Assembly (NCBI RefSeq): GCF_014192105.1
Contig: NZ_JACHXK010000013.1
Location: forward strand, 1 to 64,000
Reading direction: 5' to 3'
Source: Paenibacillus phyllosphaerae
GTDB taxonomy: Bacteria > Bacillota > Bacilli > Paenibacillales > Paenibacillaceae
DNA length: 64,000 nucleotides
A program made the position numbers and the translations under genes. Shown one piece after another: positions 52,370 to 61,582 of the stretch. The notes below the pieces were generated by a model. It was not told the origin of the DNA. It did not search any database and saw only the letters and a list, made by a program, of their open reading frames with translations. Positions within the stretch are counted from its first letter, which is position 1, and the number at the start of each line of letters is the position of its first letter.

Positions 52370-53323
52370 TTAAAAGATTTTGTAGTCTGCCAGCTTATAC
52401 GCAATCCGATAGCCGATTACGATGAGCACGAATCCGACGACCGATTTGAAAATCCCGACCGCGGTGCCGAAGCTGTACTGGCCGTTCAGAATGCCGGTGC
52501 GGTACACGAACGTGTCGATGATATCCCCTTTCTCGTACACAAGCGGATTGTACAGGTTGAAGATCTGGTCGAAGTCCGCGTTCAGAATGTTGCCCATCGC
52601 CAGCGTCCCGACCACGATCACGATCGGAATGAGCGACGGTATCGTCACATGAATCGTCTGCTGCCATCTCGTTGCGCCGTCGACCTCGGCCGCCTCGTAC
52701 AAGGACGGGTTAACGCCCGCGAGCGCCGCCAGATAGACGATCGTGCCGAAGCCGAACTGCTGCCAGACGTCGCTGAGCACGACGGTGAACCGGAACCAAT
52801 TGCCTTCGCCGAGGAACAGGATCGGTTCGATCCCGAACCAGCTGTTCAAGAGGCTGTTCACGATGCCGTCCGACGCGAGCATGTCGGTCAGAATGCCACC
52901 CAAGAAGACCCACGAGATGAAGTAGGGCAAGTACACCAGCGTCTGCACGGTCCGCTTGACCGAACTGCGGCGCACTTCGTTGAGCAGCAGCGCGAAGATG
53001 AATGGCACCGCGATGTTGAACATGATTTTGAGCCCGGCGATCAGCGCCGTGTTGATGATGACCTGCTTGCTGTCCGGATATTCGAACATGAAGCGGAAGT
53101 GCTCAAGGCCCACCCAGGCCGATCCCCAGATCCCGTCATAAGGCTTGAAGTCCTTGAAGGCGATCACGAGGCCCCCCAGCGGCAAATAGCCGAAGATTAG
53201 CTGCAGAATAACCGCCGGAAGCAGCATCAGGTGCAGCGGCCACGTTCGCCTCAGGAACCCTTTCATCCTGGCCTGTCCGCTTTGTATGCCCGGCGCCCGG
53301 AGCGCCTTCGTCGTTGTCTGCAT
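52370..53323 (-). CDS. Carbohydrate ABC transporter permease (LplB-like)
   Basis: 317 aa, six TM segments, MalF-type permease of the LplB group: WPLHLMLLPAVILQLIFGYLPLGGLVIAFKDF near the N-terminus and EAA loop SLYEAAEVDGATRWQQTIHVTIPSL. First gene of the importer unit. The SD is weak (GGAGTGG about 10 nt before the ATG). Divergent from the YesM kinase gene 348 bp away. Confidence 0.92.
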   Translation of the reverse strand: MQTTTKALRAPGIQSGQARMKGFLRRTWPLHLMLLPAVILQLIFGYLPLGGLVIAFKDFKPYDGIWGSAWVGLEHFRFMFEYPDSKQVIINTALIAGLKIMFNIAVPFIFALLLNEVRRSSVKRTVQTLVYLPYFISWVFLGGILTDMLASDGIVNSLLNSWFGIEPILFLGEGNWFRFTVVLSDVWQQFGFGTIVYLAALAGVNPSLYEAAEVDGATRWQQTIHVTIPSLIPIVIVVGTLAMGNILNADFDQIFNLYNPLVYEKGDIIDTFVYRTGILNGQYSFGTAVGIFKSVVGFVLIVIGYRIAYKLADYKIF

Positions 53324-53671
53324 CCCTTAATCCACTCCACCCTCTTTACGCTCGGATTGACAGCTGCGCTATCATCCTGCAATAGTAAGTATAGCAACGG
53401 CCAATTTTATCCGTCTGTGCCAAAGATTTTGGAACGAGACCACAAATTTTGTTTTCTGCGAGTCATTGCGTGTTCAAAAAGACGACAATTCAGCGCCGAG
53501 AAGGTTACGTGAAGGCGAAGAAGGAGGAGCTTAAGTTTAGGCAAACCTAAATGAGCACCAGACTTCAAGGCTGAACGCAAGATTCGATGCCGAGCTGCTC
53601 CTTGAATGGCTTCGTGATCAATTGGTGACTTTTTGAACTACCTTTACCACATCCGCCTGGGGGGATGCGTT
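53324..53671. promoter_or_regulatory. Divergent promoter region between ABC importer and yesMN
   Basis: 348 bp with no gene. It contains the 16-nt palindrome TTTAGGCAAACCTAAA (53536-53551), a good candidate operator, and an AT-rich stretch (53370-53460). I could not assign exact promoters. YesN-type regulators normally bind upstream of the importer genes, so a YesN site is expected here. Confidence 0.45.
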
Positions 53672-55405
53672 ATGCTGAAGCTCCGTTTGAATACGTTTAC
53701 AAAAATCGTCGGCCTTATCCTTATGCTGCTGATCCCGATCATCGGGCTGTACTGGTTCTCCAATCGTACCAGCCTGCAGATCGTCTCGGACGAAGTGGAG
53801 AAATCGATGTACAAGGACCTCTCCTTCTTCGCCGCCCAGACCGATGGGATCGCGCAGCAGCTGTCCAAGAGCGGGCTCGTCATCAGCGAAGACATCAATG
53901 TCCGGGCGCTCGAATTCATCGAGATCGCCACGCTGTACGAGCAGACCTACGAGAAGCTGCGGATCGACGACAAGCTGAAGCTGCTCATCGCCTCCTCCAC
54001 TTGGGACACGACGCTCAGCATCTATGCGCCGGATACGCGCACTTTCGTCTCCTCCAACTCTTCGCTGCAGTACGATTACGACCTGATCCACAACAACTTC
54101 TCGCGGGTGTGGCGATATACCGACGACGTCGCGCCCTACTTCCGCAAGCAGCCGCGCTTCGTCCGGTACATAACCGAGCCGTTCGACGCGCCGGTGGACA
54201 AGGCGACCTTGATCGTGGAGATGAGCTTCCCCGTGACGGAGCTCAACAAGGCGCTCGACCGGTTCAAGGAGGGCGGCAAGGGCGATCCGTTCTTCATCTC
54301 GCCGGAAGGCGACGTCATCGGGACGCATAATGCGAACCGGGAGCTGCAGCAGGAGCTGATCGGCAGGATGGATCTGCAGACGCTGACGGAGCATCCGTTC
54401 ACCCGGTTCGAGCTCGCCGGCAGTGAATATGCGGTCAGCTGCGTGCTGCTGCCGGAGCTCGGCATGTACCTGGTCGACTACATTCCGATCCAAGACGTCG
54501 TCCGCCCGATTACGCTGAACAGCTACCTGTTCTACGGTTCGATCTTCTTCCTGCTCATCGGCAGCACGATCGCCGCCTACTTCCTGTACACGAACGTGCA
54601 GGTGCCGATCCGGGAGCTGGTGCGCGGCGTGCGCAAAATCAAACGCGGCGAGTACCCGACGCTCCGCACCTTCCATCCGGGCAACGAGTTCCACTTCCTG
54701 CTCGTCAGTTTCAACGACATGGCGCGGCAGATCGAGCAGCTTATCCAGAACGTGTACATGGAGACGATCCGCTCGCGCGACGCCAATCTGAAGCAGCTGC
54801 AATCGCAGATCAATCCGCATTTTCTGTACAACTGCTTCACGCTGATCCGCAGCTTGACCCGCCTTGGGGAGAAGGAAACCGTTATGGAGCTTGCCCTTCA
54901 TCTGAGCAAATATTACCGCTACACCACCCGCTCCGAGCGGCATACGGCCGAGCTGCGGGAAGAGCTCGATCTGGTGTCCAGCTACCTGGCGATCCAGGCG
55001 ATCAAGGTACAGGATTTGACGTACGAGATGGATATTCCGGAGTCGATGCGGGAACTCGAGATTCCGCGCCTTATCTTGCAGCCGCTCGTCGAGAATGCGG
55101 TGCTGCACGGCATCGAGCCGGTCGGCTGCGGCATGATTCGGGTGACCGGCAGCCGCAATGACCGCTACAACGTGCTCACCGTCACCGACGACGGGATCGG
55201 CGTCACGGAGGAGCAGCTCGCCGGGCTGCTCCAGCAGCTGTCGATGCCGCTGACCGAGGACAAAGGCTGCGCCCTGTGGAACACGCGCCAGCGGATGCAG
55301 CTGCAGTTCGGCGCCGACGCGGGCCTGCGCATCATTCGCCCCAGCGAAGGCGGCCTCACCATCGAGCTGTACTGGCCGAACAAAGCGGATAGCGCGGTGG
55401 CGTGA
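53672..55405 (+). CDS. Sensor histidine kinase, YesM family
   Basis: 577 aa membrane kinase. TM1 (about 9-30), a large extracellular sensor domain, TM2 (about 290-312), HAMP (VPIRELVRGVRKIKRGEYPTL), and a His_kinase domain with phospho-acceptor His383 in QINPHFLYNCF, followed by an ATPase domain (QPLVENAVLHGIEP; VTDDGIGV). It should sense an external sugar or envelope signal and phosphorylate the adjacent YesN-type regulator. The frame starts at 53633, but ATG 53672 has a GGGGGAT site. Divergent from the ABC importer it probably controls. Confidence 0.93.
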   Translation: MLKLRLNTFTKIVGLILMLLIPIIGLYWFSNRTSLQIVSDEVEKSMYKDLSFFAAQTDGIAQQLSKSGLVISEDINVRALEFIEIATLYEQTYEKLRIDDKLKLLIASSTWDTTLSIYAPDTRTFVSSNSSLQYDYDLIHNNFSRVWRYTDDVAPYFRKQPRFVRYITEPFDAPVDKATLIVEMSFPVTELNKALDRFKEGGKGDPFFISPEGDVIGTHNANRELQQELIGRMDLQTLTEHPFTRFELAGSEYAVSCVLLPELGMYLVDYIPIQDVVRPITLNSYLFYGSIFFLLIGSTIAAYFLYTNVQVPIRELVRGVRKIKRGEYPTLRTFHPGNEFHFLLVSFNDMARQIEQLIQNVYMETIRSRDANLKQLQSQINPHFLYNCFTLIRSLTRLGEKETVMELALHLSKYYRYTTRSERHTAELREELDLVSSYLAIQAIKVQDLTYEMDIPESMRELEIPRLILQPLVENAVLHGIEPVGCGMIRVTGSRNDRYNVLTVTDDGIGVTEEQLAGLLQQLSMPLTEDKGCALWNTRQRMQLQFGADAGLRIIRPSEGGLTIELYWPNKADSAVA

Positions 55406-55559
55406 GGGACGGCGGAATGTTTACTCGACTGCTGCTCAGTCGTGCCAATGCTGCTTTTTCGCTCACATAGGCGCTCGGCATCGGATTGATTCGCGCTTTT
55501 ACCGCCATGCAACGAACGCAGGCTTCACACTAGCCCTAACGAAAGAGAAAGAGGTGTCC

Positions 55560-57191
55560 ATGATGCATTCCTTGCTCATTATCGACGACCAGACGGTGCT
55601 CGCCGACGATCTGGCCGACATGCTGCCTTGGGATACGGTCGGGATCGATACGGTCCACAAAGCTTACTCGGGGCGGGAGGCGCTCGAGGTGATGCGGGAG
55701 CATTCCATCGACGTCGTCGTCACCGATATCCGGATGCCGGGCATGTCGGGACTCGAGCTGATCGGGGAGATCAAGAAGAACTGGAAGCATACGAAGTGCA
55801 TTCTGCTGACCGGCTACGCGGATTTCGAGTACACGAAGCAGGCGCTCCAGTTGAAATCAAGCGATTATCTGCTCAAACCCGTCGCCGACGAGGAGCTGAT
55901 GGAAGCCGTCCGCAAGGCGATCGGCGACCTCGAGCAGGAATGGCAGGAGATCGCCTCGACCCAGCGGGCCATGTATGCCCTGCGGGAACAGCTGCCGAAG
56001 CTGCGCGAATACATGCTGCTCGACTTGATCACGGGCAAAACGACGCCGTCCGCCTCCCTTCTGGCCAAGCGACTCGACATGTACGAAATCCCGCTGCGCG
56101 AAGGCGACGGCTGCCACATGATGCTGCTGCGGATCGACGATACCTCGCAGCGTTATGACGGCGACAGCGAAGCGCTGCTCGATTATGCGCTGACGAATAT
56201 TGCGCAGGAGCTATTCGGCGACCGGATGCATCTGTGGCACTGCAAGGATATGAACGGTTACATCGTCTGCCTGCTGACGCCGAAACAAGCCGAGGCTGCG
56301 CTAGACCCCGCCGAGCTCGAGAGCTGGCTGGAGACACAAGCGGCCCTCTTGCAGCATGCGGCCAAATCTTACTTGCGCGTCGGCATCTCGGTGCTGACCA
56401 GCAACCGCGGTCAGTTCCCGGGCGAGATCAGCTCGCTCTATCAATCGTCGCTCGCCAGCTTCCGGCATTTCATCGGGCGCGATACCGAGCTGTTCGTGTC
56501 GCTTGCCAAGGCGCCGACGCGCGGCGAACCCCAGCTGCTCAGCGAGCTTCATCGTCCCCCGACGCTCAGCTCCATGCTCGAGATCGGCAATTGGGAAGCG
56601 GCGGACGAGAAGCTCGAAGCCATTCTCCGCGAGTTGGAGAACGAGTGGCATGGCTCGCAGGAGTATATTCTCGAGGTATATCTCATGCTGGCAGGCACAA
56701 TCGCGGCGCTCATCCATAAGAACAAAAAGTGGCTGGCCGACACCATCGGCAGCGACTTCTACACCGCCCCAAGCGGACAGCCGCTCGCAACGGTGGAGGA
56801 GCTGCGCAGCTGGTCGCAGCGCGTCATCGCCAGCTACCGCAAGTCCGTGAGCAGCGGCGACAAAGACTCCCGTTCGTCGATCGTCCGGCAGGTGCAGGAC
56901 TTCATCGCGCGCAATCTCGACAGCGCCTCGCTCCATACGATCTCGGCGAGCGTCTACCTCAATCCGTCGTATTTGTCCAAAATCTATAAGCTCGAGACCG
57001 GCGAAGGCATCAGCGAATATATGCTGCGGATCCGCATGGAGAAAGCTTCCACCCTGCTCGCGCAGTCGCCGGAGAAGATCTATGAAATCTCGGTCATGCT
57101 CGGCTACCAGAAGCCCAGCTATTTCATCCAGCTGTTCAAAAAGCACTACGGCTTAACGCCGCAGGAGTACCGGAATAAACTCGGGGTCTAG
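55560..57191 (+). CDS. Response regulator with AraC-type DNA-binding domain, YesN family
   Basis: 543 aa. Receiver domain 1-125 with phospho-acceptor Asp56 (DVVVTDIRMPGMSG) and Lys at SSDYLLKPV, a long central helical linker, and a C-terminal AraC HTH pair (about 445-543; YLNPSYLSKIYKLETGEGISEY; GYQKPSYFIQLFKKHYGLTP). ATG 55563 directly follows and could also serve; GAGG lies 5 nt or 8 nt upstream respectively. Partner of the YesM kinase 154 bp upstream. Expected to activate the sugar ABC importer. Confidence 0.92.
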   Translation: MMHSLLIIDDQTVLADDLADMLPWDTVGIDTVHKAYSGREALEVMREHSIDVVVTDIRMPGMSGLELIGEIKKNWKHTKCILLTGYADFEYTKQALQLKSSDYLLKPVADEELMEAVRKAIGDLEQEWQEIASTQRAMYALREQLPKLREYMLLDLITGKTTPSASLLAKRLDMYEIPLREGDGCHMMLLRIDDTSQRYDGDSEALLDYALTNIAQELFGDRMHLWHCKDMNGYIVCLLTPKQAEAALDPAELESWLETQAALLQHAAKSYLRVGISVLTSNRGQFPGEISSLYQSSLASFRHFIGRDTELFVSLAKAPTRGEPQLLSELHRPPTLSSMLEIGNWEAADEKLEAILRELENEWHGSQEYILEVYLMLAGTIAALIHKNKKWLADTIGSDFYTAPSGQPLATVEELRSWSQRVIASYRKSVSSGDKDSRSSIVRQVQDFIARNLDSASLHTISASVYLNPSYLSKIYKLETGEGISEYMLRIRMEKASTLLAQSPEKIYEISVMLGYQKPSYFIQLFKKHYGLTPQEYRNKLGV

Positions 57192-57562
57192 CAGTTTTAG
57201 GCGGTAGAAGATACATCCCGTTACATACATGCAACAGGAGGAGGATACCCGTTATCGGTCCCTCCTCCTTCGTTCGTTTCGCCATCTTCAAGCAGTCTCC
57301 GACGTTCTCATCTCCTGCTCGTTCATAATCCGTTCGCCACATGAATCATTCGCACGCTTAACTTTTAACTGCGCTTATATTTCACTAGCTGCAACTAAGA
57401 CAGCCTCTCCCCCATTACCCCCTCCGTAACCGGTAACCGTTTCCATCGACATTTCCGATTCTTCCCATCACAAACGTTCGATAACTGGTTCGGCCGCAGC
57501 GATGGTACGATGTGAACAACAAAGACACAATTTGTTCACAACATGCTCGGGGGGCGATAAAA
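57192..57562. other. Intergenic stretch between yesN-like gene and small ORF
   Basis: About 370 bp. A hairpin at 57236-57270 (AGGAGGAGG against CCTCCTCCT) is a likely terminator for the kinase-regulator pair, although its T-tract is interrupted. Beyond that I see no convincing gene or repeat. Confidence 0.5.
57236..57270 (+). terminator. Putative terminator after the yesN-like gene
   Basis: AGGAGGAGG (57236-57244) pairs with CCTCCTCCT (57261-57269); GATA and TATC lie in the loop. Downstream T-run is broken (TTCGTTCGTTTC). Confidence 0.55.
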
Positions 57563-57733
57563 ATGTTGAACGAGGAATATGTTGCTTATAAACTATGGGA
57601 ATACGAGCGTAAGGAAGTCGACCGCAAGCTGGAGCTGCGCCGCCAAGCATTCGGGATGGAGAAGCCGAAGCGACGCTCGTTCCTGCTGCTGACGGCACTG
57701 TTCCGGTCGATGTTCTCTACCTACCATTTCTAA
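57563..57733 (+). CDS. Small basic hypothetical protein
   Basis: 56 aa, not recognised. GGGGGGCGATAAAA gives a credible ribosome binding site before ATG 57563. The first half is charged and helical (YVAYKLWEYERKEVDRKLEL), then a basic segment (EKPKRRS) and a hydrophobic tail (FLLLTALFRSMFSTYHF). It lies 22 nt before the LysR gene and may be co-transcribed with it. A longer frame from 57512 lacks an SD. Confidence 0.55.
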   Translation: MLNEEYVAYKLWEYERKEVDRKLELRRQAFGMEKPKRRSFLLLTALFRSMFSTYHF

Positions 57734-57755
57734 CGATAAGCGGCGGTGATGCAAG

Positions 57756-58649
57756 TTGGATCTAACGTATTTGAAAACCTTCATGGAGGTCGCCCGCTGC
57801 CACAGCTTCACCAAAGCGGCCGAGAATCTCGGCTACGTGCAATCGAGCGTCACGACGCATATTCAGAAACTAGAGAACGAATACGGCGTCGTCCTCTTCG
57901 AACGGTTCGGCCGCTCCATGCGCCTGACGTCGGCCGGTGAGCAGCTCCACATCATTTTCGACCAAATCCTCACGTTATACGATGAATCCAAGCACGTCTT
58001 CTCCAGGCAGATCAAGGGCAATCTCATTATCGGCACGATCGAGTCGATGGTCGCGTTCTTCCTCCCGCCTGTCTTCCACCGGTTCCGCCAGTCCTTCCCT
58101 CAGATCAATCTGCAGGTGCGTCCGTTAACCGAGCTGCAGGTGCTCCAGGGGGTGAAGAGCGGCGAGCTCGACGTCGGCGTCACGCTCGACACGCGGTGCA
58201 ATGACGATGATGTGAACCATATCTTCGTGCGCGAGGAACCAATCATTCTAGTTGCCGCGCCGAATCATGCCCTATTCCGGGAGGAACCGCTCGAGATCGC
58301 GGAGCTGTTCGGCCAGTCTTACATCGCCACGGAAAAAAGCTGCAATTACCGCTGTGCCTTCGAGCGCCTGCTGACCAAGCACGGCGTCGATTACCACATC
58401 CACAACGAATTCGGCAGCCTTGAGGCGATCAAACAATGCGTCGGCTTCGGCCTCGGTATTGGGCTGCTGCCGCAGATCGCCGTCAGCCGAGAGCTTGAGG
58501 AAGGCAGGCTAGTCCAGCTCCCCTTCCGCCATCCGGAGATTACGTTCCACACCCAGATCGTCCATCATAAGCGCAAATGGCTCGACCCGGCGATTCGCCA
58601 CTTCATGGACCTAGTCCAGGAACAGGGTACGGACCTCCCGCAGACGTAG
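57756..58649 (+). CDS. LysR-family transcriptional regulator
   Basis: 297 aa. Winged HTH at 1-60 (LKTFMEVARCHSFTKAAENLGYVQSSVTTHIQKLEN) and a LysR substrate-binding domain (about 90-290). TTG start with GCGGTGAT upstream. The nearest downstream genes are on the opposite strand, so its target is not evident. CysL/YwfK-like and other sulfur or metabolite sensors share this layout. Confidence 0.92.
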   Translation: MDLTYLKTFMEVARCHSFTKAAENLGYVQSSVTTHIQKLENEYGVVLFERFGRSMRLTSAGEQLHIIFDQILTLYDESKHVFSRQIKGNLIIGTIESMVAFFLPPVFHRFRQSFPQINLQVRPLTELQVLQGVKSGELDVGVTLDTRCNDDDVNHIFVREEPIILVAAPNHALFREEPLEIAELFGQSYIATEKSCNYRCAFERLLTKHGVDYHIHNEFGSLEAIKQCVGFGLGIGLLPQIAVSRELEEGRLVQLPFRHPEITFHTQIVHHKRKWLDPAIRHFMDLVQEQGTDLPQT

Positions 58650-58661
58650 CCATCAGCACGT

Positions 58662-58696
58662 CAAAAAAGCATGCCGCCACATGGCAGCATGCTTCT
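58662..58696. terminator. Bidirectional terminator between lysR-type gene and ybbA-like gene
   Basis: AAGCATGC (58667-58674) pairs with GCATGCTT (58687-58694), with GCC/GGC inside; A-run before, TTCTTATG after. Confidence 0.75.
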
Positions 58697-58711
58697 TATG
58701 TTGCTCGCCCC

Positions 58712-59488
58712 TTAGGCGAGTTCTTCCATTTGCACGCTCGCTGCTTCGTCCTGCCCCTGGAACAGCCAAGCGAGCGCCTCCGGGAATTGCTGCAGGAAGA
58801 AGACCGTATCGTGGGTCGCTTCCTCCCCCAGATGGAACGCCAGCTGCTCCGGTCCAAGCCCCTTGTCCAGCAGCGTCTGGTAAATCTCATGCGTCGCCGG
58901 CACCATATGCTGCTGGATGTTGTCCTTATAGACGCCTTCCAGATCGCCGACATACATATAGACCTTCGCGGCTTCGGACGGCAGCGGCTGCTCTTTCACG
59001 AAGTCGACGAAGCCCTCATACCAGAAGGAAGCCGACAGTGAAATGATGCGCCCGAATACCTCCGGATACCGATACCAGCCGTACAGCGAGATCAATGCGC
59101 CAAGGGAGGCGCCGGCAATCCCCGTGTGCGGAGGTCCGGATAGCGTCCGGTACGAGGCGTCAATATGCGGTTTCAGCCGCTCCACAAGGAAAGCCAAGTA
59201 GCGGTCGCCCTCGCCGGGGAAATCCGCGAATCGGCTCACCAGCGCCTTCGCGGGCCACGGCGTATACTCCGCATTCCGATTCTCCGTAGGGATGCCGACG
59301 AAGATCAGCTCCGGCAGCTCCCCGATGACGAATTGATGCTCGAGCAAGTTCAAGCTGTCCTCCGCCAGATAACCGCCATCTTGCAGGTAGACCACCGGAT
59401 AGCGTCCATCGCCCTCACCATAGGACGGCGGCAAATAGACGAATATCTCGCGATCTTCCACCGTCTCTCGTTTCATCGATCCGATCAC
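58712..59488 (-). CDS. Ferri-siderophore esterase-like hydrolase (YbbA/BesA type)
   Basis: 258 aa alpha/beta hydrolase of the esterase D/enterochelin esterase group. REIFVYLPPSYGEG and VVYLQDGGY at the N-terminus, nucleophile Ser in GIAGASLGALISLYG, acid in MYVGDLEGVY and His in EATHDTVFFLQQ. In B. subtilis ybbA lies at the end of feuABC, and this gene has the same place, so it probably cleaves an imported ferric siderophore to release iron. The open frame runs to 59989 inside feuC; GTG 59488, with AAAGGAGG 8-9 nt upstream, is the chosen start. ATG 59476 is an alternative. Confidence 0.85.
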   Translation of the reverse strand: MIGSMKRETVEDREIFVYLPPSYGEGDGRYPVVYLQDGGYLAEDSLNLLEHQFVIGELPELIFVGIPTENRNAEYTPWPAKALVSRFADFPGEGDRYLAFLVERLKPHIDASYRTLSGPPHTGIAGASLGALISLYGWYRYPEVFGRIISLSASFWYEGFVDFVKEQPLPSEAAKVYMYVGDLEGVYKDNIQQHMVPATHEIYQTLLDKGLGPEQLAFHLGEEATHDTVFFLQQFPEALAWLFQGQDEAASVQMEELA

Positions 59489-59535
59489 AAGCCCTTCCTC
59501 CTTTTCCCGTGCAGCCAGGTGCGCTGGATGACCGG

Positions 59536-60558
59536 CTAACCTCTTGTTTTGAATAGCAAGTAGACGAAATACGGAACGCCGATAATCGCAATGACGATAC
59601 CTACCGGCAGCTGCGCCGGCGCGAAGATCGATTTGCCGATCAGATCGCCGACGACCACCATCGCCATGCCGATGAATCCGCATACCGGAATGATGCGCAT
59701 ATGGGCATGCCCGACCAACCGGCGCGCGATATGCGGCGCAATGAGGCCGACGAAGCCGATGCTGCCCGCAACCGCGACGCAGGCACTGACCAGGCCTACG
59801 CAGCCGACCAAGAGCCAGCGCTTCTCTCGTTCGACCGACACGCCGATGCTGCGGACGCTGTTCTCTTCGAGCTGGAACACGTCCAGAATATAAGCTCTCG
59901 ACCAGACGAGAGGCACGAGAATAACGAGCCATGGCACCATTGCCGCCACGAACGTCCAGTTGGCGCTGTATACGCTGCCTGCAAGCCATACCGTCGCCAT
60001 CTCGAAGTCTTGCGGATTCATCTTCAGCGAGACGTAGAGCGTCAGCGAGCTGAAGCCCGAAGCGATCGCGATCCCGACGAGGATGAGACGCTGCGGATCA
60101 AGACGGCCGTTTTCTTTGGCAAAAAGGAAGATGAGCGACACGGCGAGCAGGCCGCCGGCCAAGCCGCACAGCGGCATCGCGAGCACCGACCACCAGCCCA
60201 GCTCGCTGACTTGGCCGGCGAACAGGAAGATAAATACGACGGTCGCCGTACCTGCGCCGGCATTGATGCCGAGCATCCCGGTATCGGCAAGGCCGTTGCG
60301 CGTAATGCCCTGTATGACGGCACCCGCGATCCCGAGCATAAAGCCGACCATGGCGCCGATGACGATCCGCGGCAATCGGAATTCAAAGATGACCAGATCG
60401 TGATCCGGCACCGGATCGATCCGCAGCAGCGTCTTAACGACATCCTTCACCGAGATATCGAAGGTGCCGTTCGTAATGCTGATGTAGACCGCGGCCGCAA
60501 TAATGAACCAGGTGACGATAAGGACGGACCACAGACGTTTCTTCGACCGGTTAGGCAT
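59536..60558 (-). CDS. feuC: Iron-siderophore ABC transporter permease (FeuC/FecD-like)
   Basis: 340 aa FecCD-family permease with about ten TM segments. Contains the conserved RLPRIVIGAMVGFMLGIAGA segment and the cytoplasmic coupling helix region GSIGFVGLIAPHIARRLVGH. The ATG overlaps the feuB stop by 8 nt. By position it corresponds to FeuC; the symbol is given on synteny. Confidence 0.88.
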   Translation of the reverse strand: MPNRSKKRLWSVLIVTWFIIAAAVYISITNGTFDISVKDVVKTLLRIDPVPDHDLVIFEFRLPRIVIGAMVGFMLGIAGAVIQGITRNGLADTGMLGINAGAGTATVVFIFLFAGQVSELGWWSVLAMPLCGLAGGLLAVSLIFLFAKENGRLDPQRLILVGIAIASGFSSLTLYVSLKMNPQDFEMATVWLAGSVYSANWTFVAAMVPWLVILVPLVWSRAYILDVFQLEENSVRSIGVSVEREKRWLLVGCVGLVSACVAVAGSIGFVGLIAPHIARRLVGHAHMRIIPVCGFIGMAMVVVGDLIGKSIFAPAQLPVGIVIAIIGVPYFVYLLFKTRG

Positions 60559-61567
60559 GCTTCCCGCCTCCTCTTGTTTTGATCAGATAGAGGAAGAAAG
60601 GCACGCCGAAGATGGCGGTGACCACCCCGATCGGCGTCTCGAACGGATGATTGATGAAGCGGCTGACGATATCGCACCATGCCAGGAATACGGCCCCGAG
60701 AATCGCCGAACATGGGATGACCCAGCGGTAATCGATGCCGACCAAATAACGGGTGATGTGCGGGACGAGCAGCCCGACGAAGGCGATTTTGCCCGCGAGC
60801 GCTACCGATATGCCGGTCAGCAAGATAACGCTGATCAAGGTCAGCACCTTCACGAGCGTCGTCCGCTGTCCCAGATTCGCGGCAATGTCATCGCCGAGCG
60901 ACAGGACCGTGATCGAACGGGAGAGCACGACGGCCAGCGCCAGACCGACAATCGCGAACGGGATCGCCAGCTTAATCATCGTCGGGTCCATCTGGTGCAG
61001 CCTCGCGTTATACCAGAAGCTGAGCTTCTGGGAGATTTGGAAATACGTCGACATCGCCTCGGATACCGAATTGAGGAAGGTGCCGATAATGGTACCCAGG
61101 ATGGCCATCCGAACAGGCGAAAGTCCGTTCGGCAATAGCCAAGCGAGCCCGAATACGATTCCTGCGCCGACCGCTGAGCCGAGAAGGGAATAGAGAATCA
61201 AATCCAGCTGCGAGCTGGCCGGCAGCAGAATCATGCAGACGGTGATGACGAATACCGAGCCGTCGGATACCCCCATGATGGAAGGAGAAGCAAGATAGTT
61301 CCTTGTCATCCCCTGCATCATAGCGCCCGATACCGCTAGGAACGCCCCGATCAGAAGGGCGCCGATGACCCGCGGCAGCCTTGACGTCATGACAATCTGA
61401 TGATCCATGCTGTCAGGATTGAAATGAAAGACCGCATCCATAATGGTGCCGGTATGAATGTCCTTCGCTCCGAAAAGGATGGAGATTACTATCGTGGCTG
61501 CGATAGCGAAGGGCGCCAGCAGCAAAATAAAGGTCTTCATGACAGTTTGGAATCGCATTATCGACAC
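60551..61567 (-). CDS. feuB: Iron-siderophore ABC transporter permease (FeuB/FecD-like)
   Basis: 338 aa FecCD-family permease: SRLPRVIGALLIGAFLAVSGAMMQG and AGKIAFVGLLVPHITRYLVGIDYR are the standard motifs, and the C-terminal coupling region ends PFFLYLIKTRGG. GTG 61567 has GAGG 8 nt upstream; ATG 61558 is an alternative. It follows feuA by 15 nt. No ATPase gene is present, as in B. subtilis, where YusV-type ATPase is supplied from elsewhere. Confidence 0.88.
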   Translation of the reverse strand: MSIMRFQTVMKTFILLLAPFAIAATIVISILFGAKDIHTGTIMDAVFHFNPDSMDHQIVMTSRLPRVIGALLIGAFLAVSGAMMQGMTRNYLASPSIMGVSDGSVFVITVCMILLPASSQLDLILYSLLGSAVGAGIVFGLAWLLPNGLSPVRMAILGTIIGTFLNSVSEAMSTYFQISQKLSFWYNARLHQMDPTMIKLAIPFAIVGLALAVVLSRSITVLSLGDDIAANLGQRTTLVKVLTLISVILLTGISVALAGKIAFVGLLVPHITRYLVGIDYRWVIPCSAILGAVFLAWCDIVSRFINHPFETPIGVVTAIFGVPFFLYLIKTRGGGKHA

Positions 61568-61582
61568 ACGTCCTGCCTCACA

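Noticed and set aside
59489..59989. N-terminal extension of the esterase into the feuC gene
   Set aside because: It lies antisense-frame within a certain permease gene on the same strand and has no similarity to hydrolases; GTG 59488 has a strong SD.
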